DNA of 41,422 nucleotides. It comes from Desulfobacula sp. (GTDB lineage: Bacteria > Desulfobacterota > Desulfobacteria > Desulfobacterales > Desulfobacteraceae). The notes under the pieces were generated by a model, which searched no databases, was not told the DNA's origin, and saw nothing but the letters and a program-made list of their open reading frames with translations. Below, one piece after another: positions 9,059 through 17,595 of the stretch. The translations under genes were made by a program, and so were the position numbers. Every line of letters starts with the position of its first letter. The stretch's first letter is position 1. Location of the stretch: positions 1-41,422 of the forward strand of contig JAIFMF010000014.1 of assembly GCA_020048635.1 (NCBI GenBank), given 5' to 3'.

Positions 9059-10357
9059 TTATTCAGCCATAATGGATATTTTTTCCACCTTGGCGAGATC
9101 TTTTTCATAATAAAATGACCCGATGAAGAAAAGAATCCCTGCCACAAGCGAAGAAAGAGAAGCTATGGTAAGTGCTGTTTTGATATCGTATTGATCAGAT
9201 AGAACGCCAACAAAGAGTGGACCAACAGAACTGCCGAGAAGATTCTGCACAATCACACATAAACTGTAGGATGTTGCCCTTAATCCGGGATGAACGACAT
9301 CCTGTGTCACGGCTATGGCCGATGATGCAAAAGCGATGGCACAGACTCCCCCGAAAAGAAGGATATAATACTGCAACGGACCTGAAAAAAAATAAAAGGC
9401 CGAGAAAAAAACCACGGCAGTTGTGATGGAAGAGAGCGAGCTGAAAAGAAGTCTCGCATTTATTCTTTTTTTCATCCATGTGTCGGCAAGATAGCCTCCA
9501 AGAGGGGAGCCGATAATGGCAAGCAGCATGATGGAACTCCCCTTGAAAGAAGCCTGCTGCATGGGCATGTTTTCAATTCTGTTGTAATAGGTCGGCAGCC
9601 AGCTCAGCATTGCCGTTGTCAGAAATGTGTTTCCGGCGAAGGCAAAATAGGTCAGAATCAGAGACGGCGTTCCGGTAAACTCTTTAATTATATCCTTTTT
9701 GCTCATTTTCATCTGGTTCCCGGAGCCCTCTCCTTTCCCTTTTACAGACCTGACCAGATCAACGGTCTTGTAATCTTTGGTAAAAAAGAAAAGAAAAGAG
9801 ATGATCAGCCCTGGGAGGGCAACAATTCCAAACGCATGACGCCATCCGTATTTTACGGCAATAAAGCCTCCGAGGGCTACACCGATAGCACTTCCGATGG
9901 GAATTGACGCGTTCCATATACCTACCATGAAAGATCTCTTTTTTTCAGGAAAGAGAGCAGAAATCATTGCAGTCCCGCCGGGGGCATACCCTGCCTCACC
10001 AATCCCGATGGCCGTTCTTGCAATAAAAAGCTGGGTGAAATTTTTTGTAAAGGCGCAGGCGACTGTGGCAATGCTCCATAATACAGCCATAACTCCGATG
10101 CTTTTTTTCCGGCTCCACCGGTCCACAAATATTGAAACCGGAAATGAAAAAATCAGGATTGACCAGTAAACAGCGGAAACGAGCATTCCGCACTGGGTAT
10201 CTGAAAGCCCCCAGTCGGTTTTTAAGAACGGAAAAAGGGAGACGACAATAAGTCTGTCGATATAATCAAACATATACAGAAGAAACAACAGGATAAAAAC
10301 ATAATAGGAATGTCCTTTTGACAGTAAAAAATCGTTTGGCGGATTGCTGTTTTTCAT
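9059..10357 (-). CDS. Major facilitator superfamily transporter (12 TM)
   Basis: A 432-residue, very hydrophobic protein with about 12 transmembrane helices. The MFS loop motif between helices 2 and 3 is present (FVDRWSRKKSIG), with its half-copy in the second half (GGYLADTWMKKRIN). The N-terminal sequence DYIDRLIVVSLFPFLKTDWG and GIGEAGYAPGGTAMISALFP resemble anion/organic-acid symporters and the spinster-like branch. The substrate is unknown. Translation starts after GAGGG. The gene stands alone on the minus strand between two plus-strand operons, and its 5' region faces the tctC promoter, giving a divergent pair with a shared intergenic region of about 240 bases. Co-regulation with the neighbouring carboxylate uptake genes is possible but not shown. 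Confidence 0.88.
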   Translation of the reverse strand: MKNSNPPNDFLLSKGHSYYVFILLFLLYMFDYIDRLIVVSLFPFLKTDWGLSDTQCGMLVSAVYWSILIFSFPVSIFVDRWSRKKSIGVMAVLWSIATVACAFTKNFTQLFIARTAIGIGEAGYAPGGTAMISALFPEKKRSFMVGIWNASIPIGSAIGVALGGFIAVKYGWRHAFGIVALPGLIISFLFFFTKDYKTVDLVRSVKGKGEGSGNQMKMSKKDIIKEFTGTPSLILTYFAFAGNTFLTTAMLSWLPTYYNRIENMPMQQASFKGSSIMLLAIIGSPLGGYLADTWMKKRINARLLFSSLSSITTAVVFFSAFYFFSGPLQYYILLFGGVCAIAFASSAIAVTQDVVHPGLRATSYSLCVIVQNLLGSSVGPLFVGVLSDQYDIKTALTIASLSSLVAGILFFIGSFYYEKDLAKVEKISIMAE

Positions 10358-10507
10358 TTAGATTTTCCCTCGCATCAGAATATTTTTTGAACTCCGGCAG
10401 ACTTGTAAAAGTACCACCCAACTGCCTTTCTTTAAGTTGATAGGACAGGAAGTCCCTTTTTGTCAATCAAAATGTAAAAAATCATTTTGGATGTTGAATT
10501 CATTGGA

Positions 10508-10536
10508 TTGACAATTCATTTTTTAACAGATAAATT
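10508..10536 (+). promoter_or_regulatory. Sigma-70-type promoter candidate for tctCBA
   Basis: TTGACA at 10508-10513 is followed after 17 bases by TAAATT at 10531-10536 (4 of 6 matches to TATAAT). Predicted start is near 10543, about 55 bases before the tctC ATG. A strong AAGGAGG ribosome site is at about 10584-10590. Confidence 0.5.
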
Positions 10537-10596
10537 CATAACATATTTTCACCGACCCCAAAAAAACGGGTCCTTAACAGATCAAGGAGGTAAGTC

Positions 10597-11574
10597 ATGA
10601 CCGGTAGAATTTTTGCTCTTATTTTTTTAGGTTTGGCCCTGCTCGTCGCCACGCCTGCGTTTTCCGAAGAATATCCGAATAAAGTCATCACCATGATCAT
10701 CCCCTTTGCAGCAGGGGGGCCGACGGATACCGTGGGCCGTCTGACCGCCCAGGCCATGGGAGAATTTCTGAAATCCCAGATTATTGTTGAAAACGTTGCC
10801 GGAGCTGGCGGCACCATTGCCGCAGCACGCGTAGCCCGGTCTACCCCTGACGGATACACGATTTTCCTGCACCATATCGGTCAATCCACAGCGCCTGCTC
10901 TGTATCGCACATTATCCTACGATGTGTTTACGGATTTTGAGCCCATCGGATTGGTCACCGATGTGCCCATGACCCTGATCGCCCGTAAAGATTTCCCGCC
11001 CAATACCCTTAAAGAACTCATCGCCTATGTGAAAGCCAACAAGGATAAGGTGACCTATGCCAACGCCGGTCTGGGCGCAGCCTCACACCTGAGCGGCATG
11101 CTTTTTATGTCCGCCATTGAGACGGATTTGACCACCATCCCCTACAAAGGCACTGGCCCGGCCATGAATGATATCCTGGGAGGCCAGGTGGACTTTATGT
11201 GTGATCAAACCACCAATACCACCAGCCAGATCAAAAGCGGCAAGGTAAAGGTCTACGGCGTTACAACCAAGACGCGGGTGGCTTCACTGCCGGATGTGCC
11301 AACCATGCATGAAGCCGGATTGCCCAATTTTGAGGTTGCGGTCTGGCATGCCCTGTATGCACCCAAAGCCACACCAAAACCCATCATTGATAAACTGGTC
11401 ACAGCCCTGAAATATGCATTGAAGGACCCCAATGTGATTAAGCGTTTTGCCGAATTAGGAACTGAGCCGGTAACTGAAACCCGTGCCACTCCGGAAGCCC
11501 TGCGATCCCACCTCAAGGCTGAAGTGGACAAATGGGCACCCGTTATCAAAAAAGCCGGCGTTTACGCCGACTAA
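10597..11574 (+). CDS. tctC: Tripartite tricarboxylate transporter substrate-binding protein (TctC/BUG family)
   Basis: A 325-residue protein with a clear Sec signal peptide (FALIFLGLALLVATPAFSEE, cleavage near residue 24). The mature BUG fold shows family hallmarks: the first strand and loop YPNKVITMIIPFAAGGPTD, the loop DGYTIF, a second ligand loop TYANAGLGAASHL, and PYKGTGPAMNDILGGQVDFM. It binds a carboxylate in the periplasm and delivers it to TctAB, whose genes follow. The gene comes first in tctC-tctB-tctA, the usual order, with 12 bases to tctB. BUG proteins vary widely in ligand (citrate, other di/tricarboxylates, aromatic acids), so the ligand stays open. Confidence 0.95.
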   Translation: MTGRIFALIFLGLALLVATPAFSEEYPNKVITMIIPFAAGGPTDTVGRLTAQAMGEFLKSQIIVENVAGAGGTIAAARVARSTPDGYTIFLHHIGQSTAPALYRTLSYDVFTDFEPIGLVTDVPMTLIARKDFPPNTLKELIAYVKANKDKVTYANAGLGAASHLSGMLFMSAIETDLTTIPYKGTGPAMNDILGGQVDFMCDQTTNTTSQIKSGKVKVYGVTTKTRVASLPDVPTMHEAGLPNFEVAVWHALYAPKATPKPIIDKLVTALKYALKDPNVIKRFAELGTEPVTETRATPEALRSHLKAEVDKWAPVIKKAGVYAD

Positions 11575-11586
11575 AGGAAGGGTTCT

Positions 11587-12054
11587 GTGGCCTCACCCAT
11601 CAGAAGTATAAAAGAATTCCTGACCGGGATCATCTATATGGCCATCGGGTCCGGGGCTGTTTTGATTGCAGTTCTCGGTGATTATAAAATCGGAAACGCA
11701 GTCAAAATGGGCCCGGCCTATTTCCCCCTGGTACTCAGTTTTATCCTGATTTTCATCGGGCTCATCTCCCTGGTCCGATCGTTCATCAAGCCGGGCACCC
11801 CTGTCGGTGCCATTGCCATCAACGGGCTCGTACTGGTCATCATCCCGACAGTCCTGTTCGGTCTTCTGGTCCGGAAACTCGGCCTGGTCATCATGCTGCC
11901 CCTTTTGGTTATTATCAGCTCCTACGCCAGCCGTCAATTCCGATGGGGCCCGGCTCTGGCCCTGGCAGTCGGAATGACTATCTTTTGCACACTGGTATTT
12001 ATAAAAGGGTTAGGAGTCCCACTCCCTATACTGGGATCGTGGTTCGGCGGTTAG
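11587..12054 (+). CDS. tctB: Tripartite tricarboxylate transporter small membrane subunit (TctB)
   Basis: A 155-residue protein with four hydrophobic helices, as in TctB: a pair around residues 15-60, one at about 75-95 and one at about 100-150. The stretch MGPAYFPLVLSFILIFIGLI is typical (family pattern G-P-x-x-F-P). Translation starts with GTG at 11587, following AAGGAAGGG at the end of the tctC gene. Family knowledge: small accessory subunit of the secondary, sodium- or proton-driven transporter, needed with TctA for uptake. Its position between tctC and tctA confirms the call. Confidence 0.93.
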   Translation: MASPIRSIKEFLTGIIYMAIGSGAVLIAVLGDYKIGNAVKMGPAYFPLVLSFILIFIGLISLVRSFIKPGTPVGAIAINGLVLVIIPTVLFGLLVRKLGLVIMLPLLVIISSYASRQFRWGPALALAVGMTIFCTLVFIKGLGVPLPILGSWFGG

Positions 12055-12092
12055 ATTGCGGATTTAAACTATTTGAACCAAAAAGGAGACGT

Positions 12093-13601
12093 ATGGAGCT
12101 GATTGCCAATCTTGGACTGGGTCTGGGAGTTGCTGCGACCCCCATCAACCTGTTGTATTGTCTCGCCGGCGTTTTTCTTGGTACCTTGATCGGGGTATTG
12201 CCCGGGTTGGGCCCGACTGCCACAATATCCATGCTCTTGCCCATAACCTTTGTTTTACCGCCGGTTTCAGCCCTGATCATGCTGGCGGGAATCTATTATG
12301 GATCACAGTATGGTGGTTCCACTACGTCCATACTGGTCAATCTGCCGGGTGAAGCAGCCTCGGTGGTCACTACCATTGACGGCTATCAAATGGCCCGCCA
12401 GGGAAGGGCCGGTGTAGCCCTGACCGCAGCAGCCATGGGTTCTTTTTTTGCCGGCACGGTGGCAACCCTTCTGCTGGCTCTGTTTGCTCCCCCCCTGGCT
12501 GAAGTGGCGCTCAAATTCGGACCGGCTGATTATTTTTCGCTCATGGTCCTGGGCCTGGTGGCTTCCGTGGTGCTGGCCCACGGATCTTTGCTACACGCCA
12601 TCGGCATGGTAGTCCTCGGCCTGCTGCTGGGATTGATCGGTTCTGATGTCACTTCAGGCGGTCAGCGATTTACCTTTGGCCTGCCCCAACTGGCCGACGG
12701 CATTGGTTTTGTTGTGGTGGCCATGGGTATGTTCGGCCTGAGTGAGATTATCCGGAACCTGGAACCAGGAGATGACCGAGCAGGTCTTGTCACTTGGAAA
12801 ATCAACCGGCTGATGCCCACTAAGGAAGACTGGAAACGTATGGTCAAACCAATCCTTCGGGGAACCATTCTGGGCTCTGCCCTTGGAATTCTGCCGGGCA
12901 GCGGCTCCATACTGGGGTCATTTGCCGCCTATTCATTGGAAAAAAAAGTCTCAAAATATTCCAAAGAATTCGGCCACGGCGCTATCGAAGGGGTGGCTGC
13001 CCCGGAAGCAGCCAATAATGCCGGAGCCCAGACCTCGTTTATTCCCATGCTCACCTTGGGCATTCCCTCCAACCCGGTGATGGCGCTCATGGCCGGAGCC
13101 ATGATCATCCAGGGCATTCAGCCGGGGCCTGCGGTCATCACCGAGCAGCCGGCCCTGTTCTGGGGAATCATTGTTTCCATGTGGATCGGGAATCTTTTCC
13201 TGGTCATTCTCAACCTGCCGCTGATCGGAATCTGGGTGCGCATTATCATGGTGCCTTACCGGTATCTTTACCCGGCCATCCTGTGCTTTTGCGCCATCGG
13301 GGTGTTCAGCCTGAACAACAGTGAGTTTGATATTTTCCTCATGGCCCTGTTCGGCCTTTTGGGGTATCTTTTCATCAAGCTTGATTGCGAACCGGCACCC
13401 ATGCTTCTGGCCTTTATTCTCGGCCCGCTGATGGAAGAATATCTGCGCCGGGCCATGCTCATGTCCCGCGGCAATCCAATGGTTTTTTTGCAGCGGCCCA
13501 TCAGCGTTACCTTGCTGGTCATAGCCCTTTTGGCCATACTCCTGGTGTTTGTCCCGGCTTTTTCAAAAACCAGGGAAGAAGCCTTTGTGGATGAGGGATG
13601 A
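12093..13601 (+). CDS. tctA: Tripartite tricarboxylate transporter large permease (TctA)
   Basis: A 502-residue membrane protein with about 12 helices. Family signatures are intact: GVLPGLGPTATISMLLP in the N-terminal half, the pseudo-symmetric GILPGSGSILGSFAAY in the second half, and PEAANNAGAQTSFIPMLTLG with GIPSNPVMALMAGAM. The ATG at 12093 was chosen because AAAGGAG ends 4-5 bases upstream and the protein then has normal family length. The frame stays open 50 codons further upstream (to 11943), but that stretch overlaps tctB and is not TctA-like. It forms the translocation path for the carboxylate delivered by TctC. The sigma-54 activator gene begins 60 bases downstream. Confidence 0.95.
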   Translation: MELIANLGLGLGVAATPINLLYCLAGVFLGTLIGVLPGLGPTATISMLLPITFVLPPVSALIMLAGIYYGSQYGGSTTSILVNLPGEAASVVTTIDGYQMARQGRAGVALTAAAMGSFFAGTVATLLLALFAPPLAEVALKFGPADYFSLMVLGLVASVVLAHGSLLHAIGMVVLGLLLGLIGSDVTSGGQRFTFGLPQLADGIGFVVVAMGMFGLSEIIRNLEPGDDRAGLVTWKINRLMPTKEDWKRMVKPILRGTILGSALGILPGSGSILGSFAAYSLEKKVSKYSKEFGHGAIEGVAAPEAANNAGAQTSFIPMLTLGIPSNPVMALMAGAMIIQGIQPGPAVITEQPALFWGIIVSMWIGNLFLVILNLPLIGIWVRIIMVPYRYLYPAILCFCAIGVFSLNNSEFDIFLMALFGLLGYLFIKLDCEPAPMLLAFILGPLMEEYLRRAMLMSRGNPMVFLQRPISVTLLVIALLAILLVFVPAFSKTREEAFVDEG

Positions 13602-13661
13602 TGTGACCCAAATTGAATAGGAACCCCGTCATCTGTCCGTTATTTTTTGAGGAAGATATGA

Positions 13662-15008
13662 GTGGCTAAAATACTTGTGGTTGATGACGAGCATTCAATT
13701 CTTGAAACCCTTCAGATGTTTCTATATGAAAAGGGGCTCACCGTATTTACGGCGGATACCGGGGAAAGGGGGCTTCTTATCTTTGAAGCAGAACAGCCCC
13801 AGATTGTTATTCTGGATATCCGGCTGCCGGATATGAACGGCCTTGATGTGCTTAAATCCATGATGGAAAAACAGCTTCCTTCCAAAATCATCATGATCAC
13901 GGCATTCCAGGATATGGAAACCACCATTATAGCCATGAAAAGAGGAGCCTTTGACTATATTCATAAGCCCCTTGATATTGATCAGGTGGAACAGTCCGTG
14001 GACAGGGCTGTCCGTATTCTGAGAATTGATCGGGATACTCCGGCCCTGAAGCCTATAATCGTCAAACCCGGAAGCGCCTTCCAGATCATCGGGAAAAGTG
14101 AAAAAATGCGGGATATCTTCAAGATGATGGGGCTTGTGTGCACCAGCCGGGTCAATGTCCTTATCCAGGGAGAAACCGGGACAGGCAAAGAACTTACGGC
14201 AAGGGTGATCCACATGAATGCGGGATTCAAAGATGACCCTTTTGTCGTATTTGACTGTTCAGCCGTTGTGGATACGCTGCTTGAAAGCGAATTGTTCGGC
14301 CATGAGAAAGGAGCCTTTACGGGGGCGGATCAGACCACCACGGGAAAGATTGAACTGGCCGGAAACGGCACCCTGTTTCTGGATGAAATCGCCCAACTGC
14401 CCCTGAAGATCCAGGGAAAACTCCTGGGATTCCTTCAAAGACGGGAATATACCCGGGTCGGAGGAACAAAAATTCTAAAAAGCAATTGCAGAGTTGTGGC
14501 GGCCTCCAACTGCGATCTTGCAGGTCAGGTGAACAAGGGTCTTTTCAAGGAAGATCTCTTCTACCGGCTGAAAGTTTTCACCATCCAGATGCCGCCCCTC
14601 ATCGACCGGCTGTCGGATATCCCTCTCCTTGTGGAACATTTTTTAAACAAAATCAATCTTGAACTCGGAACCAAGGTCACGAAAATTCAGGATGGAGTCG
14701 TGGAAAGGCTTCTCACTCACACCTGGAAAGGCAATGTCAGGGAACTTGAAAATACCATTGTCCAGGCCCTTGTGGGGTGCCGTGGAAATGTGCTGTTACG
14801 GGATGATATCGACCGGATTCTGACCCGGAATCCCTCTTTACCTGCCTTGGGACTTGAGGCCTTTTCCCTGGCCCACGTGGAAAAAGACCATATACAGAAG
14901 ACCTTGTCCCGGCTTGACTGGAATAAATCCCAGGCCGCAAAAATACTCGGCGTCACCCTCCCGACATTAAGAAGCAAAATCAAAAAATATGAGCTTCGAC
15001 AGAATTAA
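13662..15008 (+). CDS. Sigma-54-dependent response regulator (NtrC family: REC-AAA+-Fis HTH)
   Basis: A 448-residue protein. The receiver spans residues 3-120 with phosphoacceptor D52 (VILDIRLPDMNG). The AAA+ domain has Walker A GETGTGKE (170-177), the sigma-54 contact loop GAFTGA (217-222), Walker B-type LFLDEI and the arginine-rich EDLFYRLKVF. The C-terminal Fis-type helix-turn-helix is WNKSQAAKILGVTLPTLRSK. It is therefore a phosphorylation-controlled activator of sigma-54 promoters. A good -24/-12 element lies 138 bases beyond its stop (15146-15161) and opens the Liv/ligase operon, so that operon is the likely target. The start is GTG at 13662 behind GAGGAAG. No cognate kinase gene is adjacent. 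Confidence 0.95.
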   Translation: MAKILVVDDEHSILETLQMFLYEKGLTVFTADTGERGLLIFEAEQPQIVILDIRLPDMNGLDVLKSMMEKQLPSKIIMITAFQDMETTIIAMKRGAFDYIHKPLDIDQVEQSVDRAVRILRIDRDTPALKPIIVKPGSAFQIIGKSEKMRDIFKMMGLVCTSRVNVLIQGETGTGKELTARVIHMNAGFKDDPFVVFDCSAVVDTLLESELFGHEKGAFTGADQTTTGKIELAGNGTLFLDEIAQLPLKIQGKLLGFLQRREYTRVGGTKILKSNCRVVAASNCDLAGQVNKGLFKEDLFYRLKVFTIQMPPLIDRLSDIPLLVEHFLNKINLELGTKVTKIQDGVVERLLTHTWKGNVRELENTIVQALVGCRGNVLLRDDIDRILTRNPSLPALGLEAFSLAHVEKDHIQKTLSRLDWNKSQAAKILGVTLPTLRSKIKKYELRQN

Positions 15009-15093
15009 TTTTTTCTAGTGTCTGGAAAAAAACTTTCTACCTCTCCGGTCAAAATCCATTTTTCAATAAACAACTCATTTTCATCAATTTATG

Positions 15094-15119
15094 GAATCCT
15101 TATCTGCTAAAGGGGATTC
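15094..15119. promoter_or_regulatory. Candidate activator-binding inverted repeat upstream of the sigma-54 promoter
   Basis: GAATCC (15094-15099) and GGATTC (15114-15119) form a perfect inverted repeat with 14 bases between the arms, about 27 bases before the -24 element. Related half sites occur nearby (AAATCC near 15053, GGATTTC near 15132). This is a plausible enhancer for the adjacent NtrC-type activator. It is closer than the usual 80-150 bases, so confidence is low. Confidence 0.3.
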
Positions 15120-15145
15120 ATTTTTTCGATTGGATTTCATTTTCC

Positions 15146-15161
15146 AGGCACAGCATTTGCA
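15146..15161 (+). promoter_or_regulatory. Sigma-54 (-24/-12) promoter of the Liv/acyl-CoA ligase operon
   Basis: AGGCACAGCATTTGCA matches the sigma-54 consensus TGGCACG-N4-TTGCA at all key positions. The invariant GG (15147-15148) and GC (15159-15160) are exactly ten bases apart. Predicted start is about 15172. The element stands between the NtrC-type activator gene and a minimal HTH gene followed by the ABC importer genes, which is the expected arrangement. Confidence 0.75.
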
Positions 15162-15193
15162 GTTCTATGTTGAAAAACCGTCAGGAGCTGGAT

Positions 15194-15364
15194 ATGGAAA
15201 TAAAATCACTCAAGGAAAGTGAGAAAGAACATCTTTTGAACGTCCTTATCAAAACACACTGGGATCTTGAAAAAACATCCCGTCTTTTAAAAATTTCGCT
15301 CAACCGCCTTAAATCCAAAATAAAGGAGTATGACATTCGCCGACCGGATCCACAAGGATCTTGA
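15194..15364 (+). CDS. Minimal Fis-type helix-turn-helix protein
   Basis: A 56-residue protein consisting almost entirely of one Fis-type helix-turn-helix (WDLEKTSRLLKISLNRLKSK). It closely parallels the C-terminus of the neighbouring NtrC-type regulator (WNKSQAAKILGVTLPTLRSK). An upstream in-frame ATG at 15167 would precede the predicted transcription start (about 15172). The ATG at 15194 has AGGAG six bases upstream and is preferred. It is the first gene behind the sigma-54 promoter and 38 bases before the ABC binding-protein gene. It might bind the same DNA sites as the activator and give feedback, but this is inference. It has no receiver and no AAA+ domain. Confidence 0.75.
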   Translation: MEIKSLKESEKEHLLNVLIKTHWDLEKTSRLLKISLNRLKSKIKEYDIRRPDPQGS

Positions 15365-15402
15365 ATAGTATGGATAATGGACAAATTTAAAGGAGAAAAC
15401 GA

Positions 15403-16680
15403 ATGAAGCGTAAAACATCAAGTCTGGTTCTCACCCTGTTGGTAAGTTTTTTTGTATTGTTCTGGGGCAGTCATGTCCTGGCGGCAGAAAAACCCATCAT
15501 TATCGGTGCACCCTTGTCTATGGCCTATCTTTACGGGTGGAGTGCGGAAAGGGGTATGAAGCTTGCCGTGGAAGAGATCAATGCGGCAGGCGGTGTGGCG
15601 GTTGGTAAAGAAAAAAGACCCTTCCAGGTGGAAGTCATCGACACACGGGATCTTGAACCCGGCGTTCCGGTCAGTGAAGCCCTTATGGCGGTTGAAAGAC
15701 TGATTCTGAACAAAAATGCGGACTTCATTGTGGGCGGACCCAACCGCTCGGAAGCTGCCCTGGCAGCCATGGCGCTTTTATCAAAAAACAAGAAAGTCTC
15801 CATTGTCACCTCCGGTGTTTTAAGCCCGGCCTATCATAAAACCGTGGAAAAAGAATATGACAAATACAAATACTGTTTCAGGATCCATGGGGAAGCAGGG
15901 AATCTCATCGGTGAAATGATTGCCAATTTTGCCGATTTAAAAGAACAATACGGATTCACCAAGGTGTTTATCATTGCCCAGGATGTGTCCCATGCAAGGG
16001 GTGCGGCTGAAATCATGGGAAAGGTCGCAGCTGGCAAAGGGTTTGAAGTCACCGGTACGGAAATATTCCCCACAGGCGCATCAGATTTTTCCATGGCCCT
16101 CATAAAAGCCAAGGAAACCGGTTCCCAGATCATCAATATCTGGATGGATATGCCGGAAAGCGCCATTCTGCTCAAACAATGGTTCGACATGAAAATCCCG
16201 GCCCTTCCTTTCGGTTCCACCCTGGCAGCGGCTGAACAACCCGGATTCTGGAAAGGCACCGGCGGTAAAGGCGAGTTTACACTCTGCAATGTGGTAAATG
16301 CCGGTAATGCCCCGTCAGATGCCACAGAATGGACCATGAAATTTTATGATGCCTACACCAAAAAATGGGGAATCGAGCCTGAAGGCCTTGGCGCATCCAG
16401 TTCCTATATGGCGGTTTACGCCCTGAAAGAAGCGGTTGAAAAAGCCGGTACTCTGGATTCCGACAAGATCGTGACGGCCCTTGAACAATTGGATATGAAG
16501 GGCGTTTACGGAAAACTTAAATTTGATCCCAAAACTCACCAGGTGATTCCCTCCACAGATCCGAAGGAAGGCGCCGTAGGGTCTATCCTCCAGTGGCAGG
16601 ACGGCAAACGGGTAGTTGTTTATCCAAAAAGTATTGCCAAAGGCAAAATCCTGCTGCCACCCTGGATGGTGAAAAAATAG
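15403..16680 (+). CDS. ABC transporter substrate-binding protein, branched-chain amino-acid type (Peripla_BP_6)
   Basis: A 425-residue protein with a Sec signal peptide (LVLTLLVSFFVLFWGSHVLA, cleavage near residue 28). The mature part has the LivJ/LivK-type fold: IIIGAPLSMAYLYGWSAERG, then GMKLAVEEINAAGG, FIVGGPNRSEAALAA, and a hinge region with KVFIIAQDVSHARG. It captures a ligand in the periplasm for the two permeases and two ATPases encoded directly downstream. The downstream acyl-CoA ligase suggests that the ligand is a carboxylic acid (aromatic or fatty) rather than an amino acid; this is inference from context. AAAGGAG precedes the ATG. Confidence 0.93.
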   Translation: MKRKTSSLVLTLLVSFFVLFWGSHVLAAEKPIIIGAPLSMAYLYGWSAERGMKLAVEEINAAGGVAVGKEKRPFQVEVIDTRDLEPGVPVSEALMAVERLILNKNADFIVGGPNRSEAALAAMALLSKNKKVSIVTSGVLSPAYHKTVEKEYDKYKYCFRIHGEAGNLIGEMIANFADLKEQYGFTKVFIIAQDVSHARGAAEIMGKVAAGKGFEVTGTEIFPTGASDFSMALIKAKETGSQIINIWMDMPESAILLKQWFDMKIPALPFGSTLAAAEQPGFWKGTGGKGEFTLCNVVNAGNAPSDATEWTMKFYDAYTKKWGIEPEGLGASSSYMAVYALKEAVEKAGTLDSDKIVTALEQLDMKGVYGKLKFDPKTHQVIPSTDPKEGAVGSILQWQDGKRVVVYPKSIAKGKILLPPWMVKK

Positions 16681-16727
16681 GAGATCGGTTTTTATCTATC
16701 AACATATAAAATTTTTGGGATCATTCT

Positions 16728-17594
16728 ATGGATATTTTAGTCTACGGGACCATTAACTCAGTGTCCCTTGCCTTGATGGGTCTTGGTTTTGCCATGGTCT
16801 ACGGCATCAGTCGGGTACCTAATTTCGCTCACGGGGCTTTGTATATCATCTGCGGTTTCGTTACCTGGACCCTGTTTCAAAAGGTAGGACTTCCCTATGT
16901 CCTGTCGATTTTCCTAGCCCTTTGTGTGAATGGACTCTTAGGAATGTTCATGTACCGGTTTATCCTGATACGGGTGCGGGGCATGAACATTTCCGAGATT
17001 ATCTGTTCCTATGCTATCGGGCTTGCCATTCTTGAAGGCTTAAGATGGGGCGGGTTCCGGGGTATGACCAATACCCTGCCCGTGTTCATGGAAGGCAGTT
17101 TTATGCTCGGTGGGGTTCCTGTGGATTATCACCGTCTTTTCATGGTGATTATCGGCCTTCTGCTTCTGGCTGGACTCTGGGTATTTACCCATTATACCCG
17201 GCTGGGCCTGGCCCTCCAGGGCATGGCCCAGGACGAGCAGGCAGCGCTCATGATAGGGATTGATTCAGATTTCATGGCCATGCTGGCCATGGGGTTCGGG
17301 GCAATCCTGGCCGGTGTGGCCGCCATTCTGATCCTGCCCCTGGGCAATATTGTGGTGGAATCCGGATATAATGTCCTGATCATGTCCATTGCCGTATGCA
17401 TTGTCGGGGGTCTCGGGTCCTGGATGGGGGCGTTTTTTGCCGCCTTTATCATTGGGTTTGCCCAAATCCTGACCGTTGTTTTTATCGGGTCGCATTTTCA
17501 GATGGTGGTGGCGCTCATGGCCATTATCCTGACCCTTATCCTGAAACCATCCGGCCTCTTCGGCCGTCAAAAAGAGCTGGAAGAGAGGGTATAA
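16728..17594 (+). CDS. ABC transporter permease, LivH type
   Basis: A 288-residue membrane protein with about 8 helices. The N-terminus GTINSVSLALMGLGFAMVYG and FAHGALYIICGFV follow the LivH pattern (NGLxxGxxYALxALG, NFAHG). The cytoplasmic coupling loop region includes LGLALQGMAQDEQAALMIGID, the EAA-like contact with the ATPase. The gene follows the binding protein by 47 bases and precedes livM-type by one base. It forms one half of the translocation pore. Confidence 0.92.
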   Translation: MDILVYGTINSVSLALMGLGFAMVYGISRVPNFAHGALYIICGFVTWTLFQKVGLPYVLSIFLALCVNGLLGMFMYRFILIRVRGMNISEIICSYAIGLAILEGLRWGGFRGMTNTLPVFMEGSFMLGGVPVDYHRLFMVIIGLLLLAGLWVFTHYTRLGLALQGMAQDEQAALMIGIDSDFMAMLAMGFGAILAGVAAILILPLGNIVVESGYNVLIMSIAVCIVGGLGSWMGAFFAAFIIGFAQILTVVFIGSHFQMVVALMAIILTLILKPSGLFGRQKELEERV

Positions 17595-17595
17595 A

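Noticed and set aside
11943..12092. N-terminal extension of the TctA frame
   Set aside because: Overlaps tctB, lacks family similarity, and a strong AAAGGAG precedes the internal ATG at 12093.
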